Shown here one piece after another: positions 25,388 to 32,887 of a DNA stretch of 64,000 nt. Every line of letters starts with the position of its first letter. The stretch's first letter is position 1. Source of the stretch: Stenotrophomonas sp. UBA7346 (GTDB lineage: Bacteria; Pseudomonadota; Gammaproteobacteria; Xanthomonadales; Xanthomonadaceae); the NCBI GenBank assembly GCA_002471015.1, contig DKPB01000066.1, forward strand, positions 100,048 to 164,047, read 5' to 3'. The position numbers were made by a program, and so were the translations under genes. A model generated the notes under the pieces. That model was not told the origin of the DNA. It was given only the letters and a program-made list of their open reading frames with translations, and did no database searches.

Positions 25388-25708
25388 ATGCCACAACAGC
25401 CCCAACACGAACAGGACCATGGCCTGCTGGTTGCCCCCGGCAAGCCCGAGATCGCGCCGCCGCCGCAGTACCAGGTGATGCTGCTCAACGATGACTACAC
25501 GCCGATGGATTTCGTCATCACGGTGCTGCAGGACTTCTTCTCGATGGACCTGGACAAGGCCACACAGGTGATGCTGCACGTCCACACCCGTGGCCGCGGC
25601 ATCTGCGGCGTTTATACCCGCGAAGTGGCCGAGACCAAGGTGGCGCAGGTCAATGAGTTCTCGCGCATGAACCAGCACCCGCTGCTGTGCACGATGGAGC
25701 GCGCCTGA
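25388..25708 (+). CDS. clpS: ATP-dependent Clp protease adaptor ClpS
   Basis: ClpS delivers N-degron substrates to ClpAP. The start at 25388 (MPQQPQHEQDHGLLV) gives 106 residues. The conserved core is PPQYQVMLLNDDYTPMDFVI, VMLHVHTRGRGICGVYTREV and AETKVAQVNEFSR, including the N-degron pocket residues in NDDYTPMDFV. A TATAAT lies only 7 bases before the ATG, which raises the possibility of a leaderless transcript; a G-run (GGGGGG) directly precedes the ATG. clpA follows. Confidence 0.96.
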   Translation: MPQQPQHEQDHGLLVAPGKPEIAPPPQYQVMLLNDDYTPMDFVITVLQDFFSMDLDKATQVMLHVHTRGRGICGVYTREVAETKVAQVNEFSRMNQHPLLCTMERA

Positions 25709-26039
25709 CCGCCGTTCTTACGGACTGTACCCCTGTCGGTGTGTCTGTACGCCCGTCGCCGGGAGGTCAATGCTGCCGCCGGCAGAACGCCGCGTTTCGC
25801 CCGGTGCAGGTCAGTTTGGGAGCGGGCCGTTGCCCCGCGTTGCGCGCAGGCACGACAAACTCCAACGACTGTGCGGACTTGTGACCCATGCCCTGTACTG
25901 CCACGAAACTGAATGCAGGATTCACAGGGTGCAGAATTTGCCCATATTGCTGACGCAGCCTCTACATCCGCGTCGCTAGGGTGCTGGAAAAGGCGCAGCA
26001 AGGCCGCATATTGTCTCCAACCGGAATCGGAGTGCCCCC
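25709..26039. other. clpS-clpA intergenic region
   Basis: A 331-base gap between clpS and clpA. It holds no gene that I can support. GGAG about 7 bases before clpA is its probable ribosome site. The length of the gap suggests clpA has its own promoter, but no consensus elements are obvious. Confidence 0.4.
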
Positions 26040-28319
26040 ATGTTCAGTAAAGACCTCGAGCAGACCATTGGTCAGTGCTACAAGCGCGCCCGAGAGGCCC
26101 GTCATGAATACATGACGGTTGAACATCTGTTGCTGGCACTGCTGGAGAACGCCTCGGCCCAGGCGGTGCTCAAGGCCTGTGGCGCCGACCTGGAACGTCT
26201 GCGTGGCGAGCTGGACAAGGCCATCAATGCCTCTGTCTCGCTGCTGGCCGAGGACGATGGCCGCGACACCCAGCCCACGCTGGGCTTCCAGCGGGTGCTG
26301 CAGCGGGCCGTCTACCATGTGCAATCCTCGGGCAAGAAGGAGGTCACCGGTGCCAACGTGCTGGTGGCGATCTTCGGTGAGAAGGAATCGCACGCGGTCT
26401 ATTACCTCAATCAGCAGGATGTGACCCGGCTGGACGTGGTCAATTACCTGTCCCATGGCGTGGCCAAGGGCGGTGACGATGCCGACATGTCGGCACCGCT
26501 GGATGGCGAGGGGCGTGCCGAAGGGGGCGAGGGCGAGGCCAAGGGCGACTCCCTGGCCGAATTTGCCAGCAACCTCAACGAGGCCGCCAAGGCCGGCCGC
26601 ATCGATCCGCTGGTGGGGCGCCGCGATGAGATCGAACGCACCATCCAGGTGCTGTGCCGCCGTCGCAAGAACAACCCGCTGTACGTGGGCGAGGCCGGCG
26701 TGGGCAAGACCGCCATTGCCGAAGGCCTGGCCAAGCGCATCGTCGACGGCGAAGTGCCCGAGGTGCTGGCCGATGCGGTGATCTATTCGCTGGACCTGGG
26801 TGCGCTGGTGGCCGGGACCAAGTACCGCGGCGACTTCGAGAAGCGCCTGAAGGGGGTGATCACCTCGCTGAAGAAGATCCCCAATGCGGTGCTCTTCATC
26901 GATGAGATCCACACCATCATCGGCGCCGGCTCAGCGTCGGGTGGCACCATGGATGCTTCCAACCTGATCAAGCCGGCGTTGGCCTCCGGTGAGTTGCGCT
27001 GCATCGGCTCGACCACGTTCCAGGAGTACCGCGGCATCTTCGAGAAGGACCGTGCGCTGGCCCGCCGCTTCCAGAAGATCGACATCGTCGAGCCGACCGT
27101 GGGCGAGGCCTATGAAATCCTCAAGGGCCTGCGCTCCAAGTACGAGGCGCATCACAGTGTGACCTATGCGGATGACGCGCTGCGCGCCGCGGTGGACCTG
27201 TCGGTCAAGCACATCGGCGACCGCCTGCTGCCGGACAAGGCGATCGACGTGATCGACGAGGCCGGTGCCCGCCAGCGCCTGCTGCCGGAAGGCGAACGCA
27301 AGCAGCGCATCGACATCGAGGAGATCGAGGCGATCATCGCCAAGATGGCGCGTATCCCGGCCAAGCAGGTCACTGCCACCGACAAAGACGTGCTCAAGCA
27401 CCTGGAGCGCAACCTGAAGATGGTGATCTTCGGCCAGGACCCGGCGATTGAATCGCTGGCCTCGGCCATCAAGCTGTCGCGCTCTGGCCTGGGCAACCCG
27501 GAAAAGCCGATCGGCAACTTCCTGTTTGCCGGCCCCACCGGCGTCGGCAAGACCGAGGTCACCCGCCAGCTTGCGCTGCAGCTGGGCATCGAGCTGGTCC
27601 GTTTCGACATGTCCGAGTACATGGAGCCGCATTCGATCAGTCGCCTGATCGGCGCCCCTCCGGGCTATGTCGGTTTCGACCAGGGTGGCCTGCTGACCGA
27701 GAAGATCGTCAAGACCCCGCATTGCGTGCTGCTGCTGGACGAGGTGGAGAAAGCGCATCCGGACATCTTCAACATCCTGTTGCAGGTCATGGACCGCGGC
27801 ATCCTCACTGACACCAACGGGCGCGAGGCCAACTTCAAGAACGTGGTGCTGGTGATGACCACCAATGCTGGCGCCACCCATGCGGCGCGCCGTTCCATTG
27901 GTTTCACCAAGCAGGACCATGCCACCGATGCGATGGAAGTGATCCGCAAGAGCTTCACCCCGGAGTTCCGCAACCGCCTGGACGCGGTGGTGCAGTTCCA
28001 GCCGCTGGGCTTCGACCATATCCTGCGGGTGGTCGACAAGTTCCTGATCGAGCTGGAGATGCTGTTGCAGGACAAGCACGTCTCGCTGTCGGCCACTCCG
28101 GCCGCCCGCGACTGGCTGGCCCAGCACGGTTTCGATCCGGACATGGGTGCGCGCCCGATGAGCCGCGTGATCCAGGACAAGATCAAGCGTCCGCTGGCCG
28201 ACGAACTGCTGTTTGGCAAGCTGTTGAATGGCGGCAAGGTCAGCATCGACGTCCGCGACGGCGAGCTGATCGTGGAGACCGAGGCCGAGCCGGAGCACCT
28301 GCTGCCGGCAACGGTGTAA
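26040..28319 (+). CDS. clpA: ATP-dependent Clp protease ATP-binding subunit ClpA
   Basis: ClpA is the AAA+ unfoldase of the ClpAP protease. The 759-residue protein has the N-domain (MFSKDLEQTIGQCYKRARE), the first AAA module with Walker A GEAGVGKT at about residues 218-225 and LFIDEIHTIIGAG, and the second with Walker A GPTGVGKT at about 498-505 and LLLDEVEKAHPDIFNILLQV. The ClpP-binding loop is IGF (in RRSIGFTKQ). Its length and motifs are normal. Confidence 0.97.
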   Translation: MFSKDLEQTIGQCYKRAREARHEYMTVEHLLLALLENASAQAVLKACGADLERLRGELDKAINASVSLLAEDDGRDTQPTLGFQRVLQRAVYHVQSSGKKEVTGANVLVAIFGEKESHAVYYLNQQDVTRLDVVNYLSHGVAKGGDDADMSAPLDGEGRAEGGEGEAKGDSLAEFASNLNEAAKAGRIDPLVGRRDEIERTIQVLCRRRKNNPLYVGEAGVGKTAIAEGLAKRIVDGEVPEVLADAVIYSLDLGALVAGTKYRGDFEKRLKGVITSLKKIPNAVLFIDEIHTIIGAGSASGGTMDASNLIKPALASGELRCIGSTTFQEYRGIFEKDRALARRFQKIDIVEPTVGEAYEILKGLRSKYEAHHSVTYADDALRAAVDLSVKHIGDRLLPDKAIDVIDEAGARQRLLPEGERKQRIDIEEIEAIIAKMARIPAKQVTATDKDVLKHLERNLKMVIFGQDPAIESLASAIKLSRSGLGNPEKPIGNFLFAGPTGVGKTEVTRQLALQLGIELVRFDMSEYMEPHSISRLIGAPPGYVGFDQGGLLTEKIVKTPHCVLLLDEVEKAHPDIFNILLQVMDRGILTDTNGREANFKNVVLVMTTNAGATHAARRSIGFTKQDHATDAMEVIRKSFTPEFRNRLDAVVQFQPLGFDHILRVVDKFLIELEMLLQDKHVSLSATPAARDWLAQHGFDPDMGARPMSRVIQDKIKRPLADELLFGKLLNGGKVSIDVRDGELIVETEAEPEHLLPATV

Positions 28320-28353
28320 TTCGCCAGGCGCGGATTGTTCCAATGCAATGCAG

Positions 28354-28385
28354 AACCCCGCATCCAACGATGCGGGGTTTCTTTT
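28354..28385 (+). terminator. Rho-independent terminator of clpA
   Basis: AACCCCGCATC and GATGCGGGGTT form a perfect 11-base-pair stem around CAAC, followed by TCTTTT. It lies 34 bases after the clpA stop. Confidence 0.92.
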
Positions 28386-28387
28386 AT

Positions 28388-28454
28388 GTAGTGCCGAGCC
28401 ATGCTCGGCCGGGCGTTGCCGGGAGAGCCCTTGCCGAGCATGGCTCGGCACTAC
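28388..28454. repeat. SMAG dimer (two GTAG palindromes facing each other)
   Basis: GTAGTGCCGAGCCATGCTCG at the left and its inverted counterpart CGAGCATGGCTCGGCACTAC at the right are separated by about 25 bases. Together they form a long palindrome between the clpA and infA terminators. This head-to-head dimer is a common SMAG/REP arrangement. Confidence 0.85.
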
Positions 28455-28473
28455 AGGCAACCTCGGCCACGCG

Positions 28474-28499
28474 AAAAAGCCAGCGCGAAGGCTGGCTTT
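28474..28499 (-). terminator. Rho-independent terminator of infA
   Basis: On the minus strand AAAGCCAGC pairs with GCTGGCTTT around CTTCGC, followed by more T residues. It lies 24 bases past the infA stop. Confidence 0.85.
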
Positions 28500-28522
28500 C
28501 GGCTAACGCACGACTTACCGCG

Positions 28523-28741
28523 TTACTTCATGCGGTAGGTGATACGGCCCTTGGTCAGGTCGTACGGCGTCATCTCGACCTTGACACGGTCGCCGGTCAG
28601 GATGCGGATGTAGTTCTTGCGCATGCGGCCGGAGATATGGGCAATGATTTCATGCCCATTTTCCAGGCGAACGCGGAAAGTGGTGTTCGGCAACGTCTCG
28701 CTGACGGTGCCTTCGAACTCGATGGAGTCGTCTTTCGACAT
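28523..28741 (-). CDS. infA: Translation initiation factor IF-1
   Basis: IF-1 is a 72-residue OB-fold protein that binds the ribosomal A site during initiation. The whole sequence matches the family: MSKDDSIEFEGTVSETLPNT, FRVRLENGHEIIAHISGRMR, KNYIRILTGDRVKVEMTPYD and LTKGRITYR. It lies between clpA and aat, the same neighbourhood as in E. coli. Confidence 0.98.
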   Translation of the reverse strand: MSKDDSIEFEGTVSETLPNTTFRVRLENGHEIIAHISGRMRKNYIRILTGDRVKVEMTPYDLTKGRITYRMK

Positions 28742-28841
28742 GTAGTCCTGTGCGGTTCTGCGGACGGCCCTTGGGCCTAAGGGCGGGCATTTTACGCTGC
28801 CCAGCCGGATGTTGCAAAGTTTGCGTTAAGTCCTGTGTCAA

Positions 28842-29576
28842 TCAGGCCAGCGCGGCGGCCGGCAACTCGCCAAATGCCCGGGTCCAGCTGCCAACCCGAC
28901 CGGGCTGCTCGACCAGGGAGCGCACCTGCTGCAGGAACACCGCACGGGGCAGGTGTTCGGCCCCCATGCGCAGCAGATGCGGATTTTCCACCTGCGCGTC
29001 GATCAAAGGCCAGCCCCAACGGGCCAGCGTCCGTGCCAGGGCCGCCAGCGCCACCTTGGAGCCGCCACTGCGGCCACTGAACATGCTCTCGCCGAAAAAC
29101 ATCCGGCCAATGCTGACCCCATAGATGCCGCCAACCAGGGTCTGCTCGTCATAGACCTCGACCGAATGTGCGTAACCCAGTTGATGCAGCTGTACATAGG
29201 CCTGGTGCATGCCGGCAGTGATCCAGGTGCCGTCCTGGCCGGGGCGCGGTGCCTGTGCGCAAGCCTGCATCACCTCCGCAAACGCGGTGTCGGCACAGAC
29301 ACGCCAGCGGCTACCACGCAGGCCGCGGCGGAAACGCGTGGACAGGTGCACGCCGCCGGTACGGAACACCATGCGTGGGTCCGGTGACCACCACAACAGG
29401 GGTTGCCCCTCCGAGAACCACGGGAACACCCCACCGGCATAGGCGTTGAGCAGGCGTACCGGTGCCAGGTCGCCACCGATGGCGAGCAGGCCATCGGGCT
29501 CGCGTGCCGACAGCTCGGCGGGCGGGAAGGGAGCGTCGCTGGCTTCATCCAGCAGAAAGGGGCCCAGTGTACTCAT
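28842..29576 (-). CDS. aat: Leucyl/phenylalanyl-tRNA-protein transferase
   Basis: Aat adds Leu or Phe to N-terminal Arg/Lys residues, creating N-degrons recognised by ClpS-ClpAP, both encoded nearby. The start at 29576 (MSTLGPFLLDEASDAPFPPA) gives 244 residues and overlaps the upstream gene stop by four bases; the long open extension upstream is spurious. Signatures are DGLLAIGGDLAPVRLLNAYA, GVFPWFSEGQPLLWWSPDPR and LVGGIYGVSIGRMFFGESMF. Confidence 0.96.
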   Translation of the reverse strand: MSTLGPFLLDEASDAPFPPAELSAREPDGLLAIGGDLAPVRLLNAYAGGVFPWFSEGQPLLWWSPDPRMVFRTGGVHLSTRFRRGLRGSRWRVCADTAFAEVMQACAQAPRPGQDGTWITAGMHQAYVQLHQLGYAHSVEVYDEQTLVGGIYGVSIGRMFFGESMFSGRSGGSKVALAALARTLARWGWPLIDAQVENPHLLRMGAEHLPRAVFLQQVRSLVEQPGRVGSWTRAFGELPAAALA

Positions 29577-30715
29577 GTGTTGTCGCCGATGGTCCTGAAA
29601 GGGCTGTGCTGCTGCAGGGCCCGTGCGTAGCGGGTCACATCCTCGCGCTCGCGGCTGCACCAGTCCTGCAGCGCCGCACGGAAGCGCGGGTCGGCAATCC
29701 AATGGTGGCTGTGCACGGCCCGCGGCAGGAAGCCACGGGCCAGCTTGTGTTCGCCCTGTGCGCCGGGCTCGAAATGTTGCAGGCCTTCGCGCAGGCAATA
29801 GTCGATGCCCTGGTAGTAGCAGGTCTCGAAATGCAGGCCGGGCAGTGGCGCGCCACCCCAGTAGCGGCCGTACAGTGTGCTGCCGCCACGCAGGCACAGC
29901 GCGCCGGCAATGGGTTGCTCATCCTGCATGGCCAGGAACAGCACCAGCTGGCGGGGCAGGGCAGCCGCCAGGTGGCGCAGGAAGCCCAGCGTCAACGCGG
30001 GCGCATTGCCATACTCGGCAAAGGTGCGCAGGTAAAAGCCGTGCATGGCGCGCAGCTCGTCGGCGCTGGCTTCGTCACCGTGACGCGTCACAAAAGTGAT
30101 GCCGGCCTTGGCGACCTTGCTGCGTTCCTGGCGGATGTTCTTGCGTCGTTTGTGGTCCATCGCCGCAAGGAAATCGTCGAAGCTGTTCCAGCCCGATTGC
30201 CGCTGCCACTGGAACTGCACGTCGTCGCGCCGCAGCCAGTGTGCATCGAACAAGGCCGTTTCGCCCGGCAGGTGGAAATTGATGTGCGCCGATGACAGGT
30301 CGTGCTGCTGCACGTGGCGGGTGATTGCGGCCAGCAAGGCACTGCGCGCTGTATCATCACCGGCAAGCAGGCGCGGGCCGGTGACCGGCGAGTAGGGCAC
30401 ACCGCCCAGCCATTTGGGGAAATAGTCCAGGCCATGGCGCGCATAGGCGTTGGCCCAGGCGTGGTCAAACACGAATTCGCCGTGCGAGTTCTGCTTCAGA
30501 TAGCCCGGCGCAGCCGCTACCAGCTGCTCATCGCGCCACAGGCTCAGGTGCTGTGGCTGCCAGCCCCAGTCCGGCCGCAGGCAGCCGTGCTGCTCCAGGC
30601 CGGCAAGGAAGGCATGGCTGATGAAGGGATTACTGCCGTCGTGCAGGGCATCCCAATGCGAGGCGGGCACGGACCCCAGATCGCCGAGTACGCGCAGTTC
30701 GAAGGCACCGGTCAT
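29573..30715 (-). CDS. FemAB/GNAT-like N-acyltransferase (DUF482 type)
   Basis: A 380-residue protein of the GNAT-related family sometimes labelled peptidogalycan biosynthesis protein. Signatures are WDALHDGSNPFISHAFLAGL, GEFVFDHAWANAYARHGLDY, FPKWLGGVPYSPVTGPRLL, HKRRKNIRQERSKVAKAGI and the C-terminal LARGFLPRAVHSHHWIADPR. The substrate is unknown. It overlaps aat and the upstream phosphoesterase gene by four bases each, so the three genes form a tight operon. Confidence 0.88.
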   Translation of the reverse strand: MTGAFELRVLGDLGSVPASHWDALHDGSNPFISHAFLAGLEQHGCLRPDWGWQPQHLSLWRDEQLVAAAPGYLKQNSHGEFVFDHAWANAYARHGLDYFPKWLGGVPYSPVTGPRLLAGDDTARSALLAAITRHVQQHDLSSAHINFHLPGETALFDAHWLRRDDVQFQWQRQSGWNSFDDFLAAMDHKRRKNIRQERSKVAKAGITFVTRHGDEASADELRAMHGFYLRTFAEYGNAPALTLGFLRHLAAALPRQLVLFLAMQDEQPIAGALCLRGGSTLYGRYWGGAPLPGLHFETCYYQGIDYCLREGLQHFEPGAQGEHKLARGFLPRAVHSHHWIADPRFRAALQDWCSREREDVTRYARALQQHSPFRTIGDNT

Positions 30716-31605
30716 GGGCGCAGCTGCAGCACGTCGATGGTGGGTGGGTTGAACAATCGCAACGGCAGGCCGATCTCGCCGATGCCACGGGTGGTGAACA
30801 CCCGCACCGCGCCATGCGGGCCGGGCATGCGCTGCTCGCCACGATCAAAGCCGTAGCTGCTGGGAATGACCTTGCGATACAGCCAGGGGATGCGGATCTG
30901 TCCGCCATGGGTATGCCCGGCGAGCACCAGCGTGGCGTCGCGCGGCCGCAGCTGCATGGCACTGTCGGGGTTGTGTGCAATCAGCACGGTTGGGCCCGGC
31001 AGCACGTCAGGCTGGCGCAGGAAGCCGGCATTATCTTGTCCCGCCCACATATCCCCCAGCCCCGCCCAGCGGACGCCGCGTGCATCAGTAAGCAGGCGGC
31101 CTTCGATGATCTGCATGCCGTGGGCATTCAGCGCCTGCCGCAATGGTTTGTCCAGGTCCCGGCCAGGCGGTTGCTGGTCATGGTTGCCCAGCACCACGTA
31201 GGCGGGGGCCTTCAATTGCGCCAGGGGCGCGAACAGATCATGTAGATCGTCCGGGCGTGGCTCATAGGTCAGATCGCCGGCGATCACCACCGCATCGACG
31301 TCCAGCGCATTGATGCGCTCGACCACGCGCTGCAGATAGCCGCGGCCTTTGTAGATGCCCAGATGCACATCGCTGATCAGGGCCACGCGCGTGTCGACGC
31401 CGGTGCCTGCCAGCGTCGTGCGATCAACCAGGATCAGCTGCGGCTCGATGAAACGCGCCCAGACAAACACGCCACAGCCCAGCAGCAGGACCGCCAGCAC
31501 AGGGCGCTGGCGACCCTGGTGCCAACGCCACAGCAACCAGACGATGGCCGGAAACACCAACCAGCTGCCGTGGAACAGCAGCTGTTTTAGCATCACCTTG
31601 TCCAT
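30712..31605 (-). CDS. Membrane-anchored metallophosphoesterase (YkuE/YaeI-like)
   Basis: A 297-residue calcineurin-like phosphoesterase with two N-terminal membrane helices (to about residue 50). The metal-binding motifs are complete: ALISDVHLG, VVIAGDLTYEP, VVLGNHDQQPPG, IAHNPDS and LAGHTHGGQIRIP. Relatives act on membrane lipids such as UDP-diacylglucosamine, or are uncharacterised; the substrate here cannot be read from sequence. It overlaps the next gene by four bases. Confidence 0.88.
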   Translation of the reverse strand: MDKVMLKQLLFHGSWLVFPAIVWLLWRWHQGRQRPVLAVLLLGCGVFVWARFIEPQLILVDRTTLAGTGVDTRVALISDVHLGIYKGRGYLQRVVERINALDVDAVVIAGDLTYEPRPDDLHDLFAPLAQLKAPAYVVLGNHDQQPPGRDLDKPLRQALNAHGMQIIEGRLLTDARGVRWAGLGDMWAGQDNAGFLRQPDVLPGPTVLIAHNPDSAMQLRPRDATLVLAGHTHGGQIRIPWLYRKVIPSSYGFDRGEQRMPGPHGAVRVFTTRGIGEIGLPLRLFNPPTIDVLQLRP

Positions 31606-31629
31606 GCCGGGCTGTCGGGGCGCGCCGGA

Positions 31630-32598
31630 TCAGGCGTTTTCGGCGTCCAGGAAGCGCTCGGCATCAAGCGCGGCCATGCAGCCGAAGCCCGCCGAGGTGA
31701 TGGCCTGGCGGTAGTGCTGGTCGGCGACGTCGCCGGCGGCGAACACGCCTTCCACCGAGGTCATGGTGGCGTTGCCACCCAGGCCCGAGCGGATTTCCAG
31801 GTAGCCGTTGTTCATGGCCAGCTGCCCGGCGAACAGCTCGGTGTTGGGCTGGTGACCGATGGCCACGAAGAAGCCATGGGCCTCGATGTCGCGGGTGCTG
31901 CCGTCCAGGGTGGACTTGACGCGCACGCCGGTCACGCCCATTTCGTTGCCCAGCACTTCGTCCACCTGGTGGTGCCAGACGGTCTCGATCTTGCCGGCGG
32001 CAACCTTGGCGAACAGCTTGTCCTGCATGATCTTTTCCGCCTTCAAGGTGTCACGGCGGTGCACCAGGTAGACCTTGCGCGCAATGTTGGACAGGTACAG
32101 CGCCTCTTCCACCGCGGTGTTGCCGCCGCCAACCACCACCACGTCCTGGTCCTTGTAGAAGAAGCCATCGCAGGTGGCACAGGCCGACACGCCGCGGCCC
32201 TTGAAGACTTCCTCGGACGGAATGCCCAGGTACTTGGCGGTGGCACCGGTGGCGATGATCAGCGCGTCGGCGGTGTACTGGGCACTGTCACCGGTCAGGG
32301 TGAAGGGGCGCTTGGACAGGTCGGCAGTGTGGATGTGGTCGAACACCACTTCGGTGTCGAAGCGCTCGGCATGCGCCTGCATGCGCGCCATCAGGTCCGG
32401 ACCCATCAGGCCGTGGGCGTCGCCGGGCCAGTTGTCGACTTCGGTGGTGGTCATCAGCTGGCCACCCTGTTGCAGGCCGGTGACCACCAGCGGCTTCAGG
32501 TTTGCGCGCGCGGCGTAAACGGCAGAGGTCCAGCCGGCGGGGCCGGAGCCGAGGATCAACAGACGGGTGTGCTTGGTCGGGAGGCTGGAAGTGCTCAT
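31630..32598 (-). CDS. trxB: Thioredoxin reductase TrxB
   Basis: TrxB is the cytoplasmic FAD enzyme that reduces thioredoxin with NADPH. The 322-residue protein has the FAD site LILGSGPAGWTSAVYAARAN near residue 15, the redox motif ACATCDGFFYKD (CATC), the NADPH site VVGGGNTAVEEALYL and the C-terminal GVFAAGDVADQHYRQAITSA. It is divergent from ftsK; the lrp gene found between trxB and ftsK in E. coli is absent. Confidence 0.97.
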   Translation of the reverse strand: MSTSSLPTKHTRLLILGSGPAGWTSAVYAARANLKPLVVTGLQQGGQLMTTTEVDNWPGDAHGLMGPDLMARMQAHAERFDTEVVFDHIHTADLSKRPFTLTGDSAQYTADALIIATGATAKYLGIPSEEVFKGRGVSACATCDGFFYKDQDVVVVGGGNTAVEEALYLSNIARKVYLVHRRDTLKAEKIMQDKLFAKVAAGKIETVWHHQVDEVLGNEMGVTGVRVKSTLDGSTRDIEAHGFFVAIGHQPNTELFAGQLAMNNGYLEIRSGLGGNATMTSVEGVFAAGDVADQHYRQAITSAGFGCMAALDAERFLDAENA

Positions 32599-32887
32599 GT
32601 ATACTCGCGAAAGTCAGGATTGGCGGCCCGTTCGCGGCATCACGCAGACGTCCGGGCAAGCCAATAGAGTGGCGGTCGGGGCAGGGTGAATCAAGGCACG
32701 TGAATGGAACTGCGCGGCCCGTTGGTTAGAGTCCTCAACTTCAGGCAGCACCAGCTTGCTGGGAATCGGCGGATTTTTGACGTTTTCTGTCTGCCGGCCT
32801 TACCGGCGCATGTCGCCGTGGGTGAAACCTGACGATCTGTCGTTTAATATCAATCACTAACCGTGCATTTCTAAGGTCTGGTCAAAG

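Noticed and set aside
25697..26039. Small frames between clpS and clpA
   Set aside because: No ribosome sites or coding-like composition; overlapping frames on both strands.
26931..28460. 509-codon minus-strand frame
   Set aside because: Antisense to clpA and running across the clpA terminator and a SMAG repeat; not a gene.
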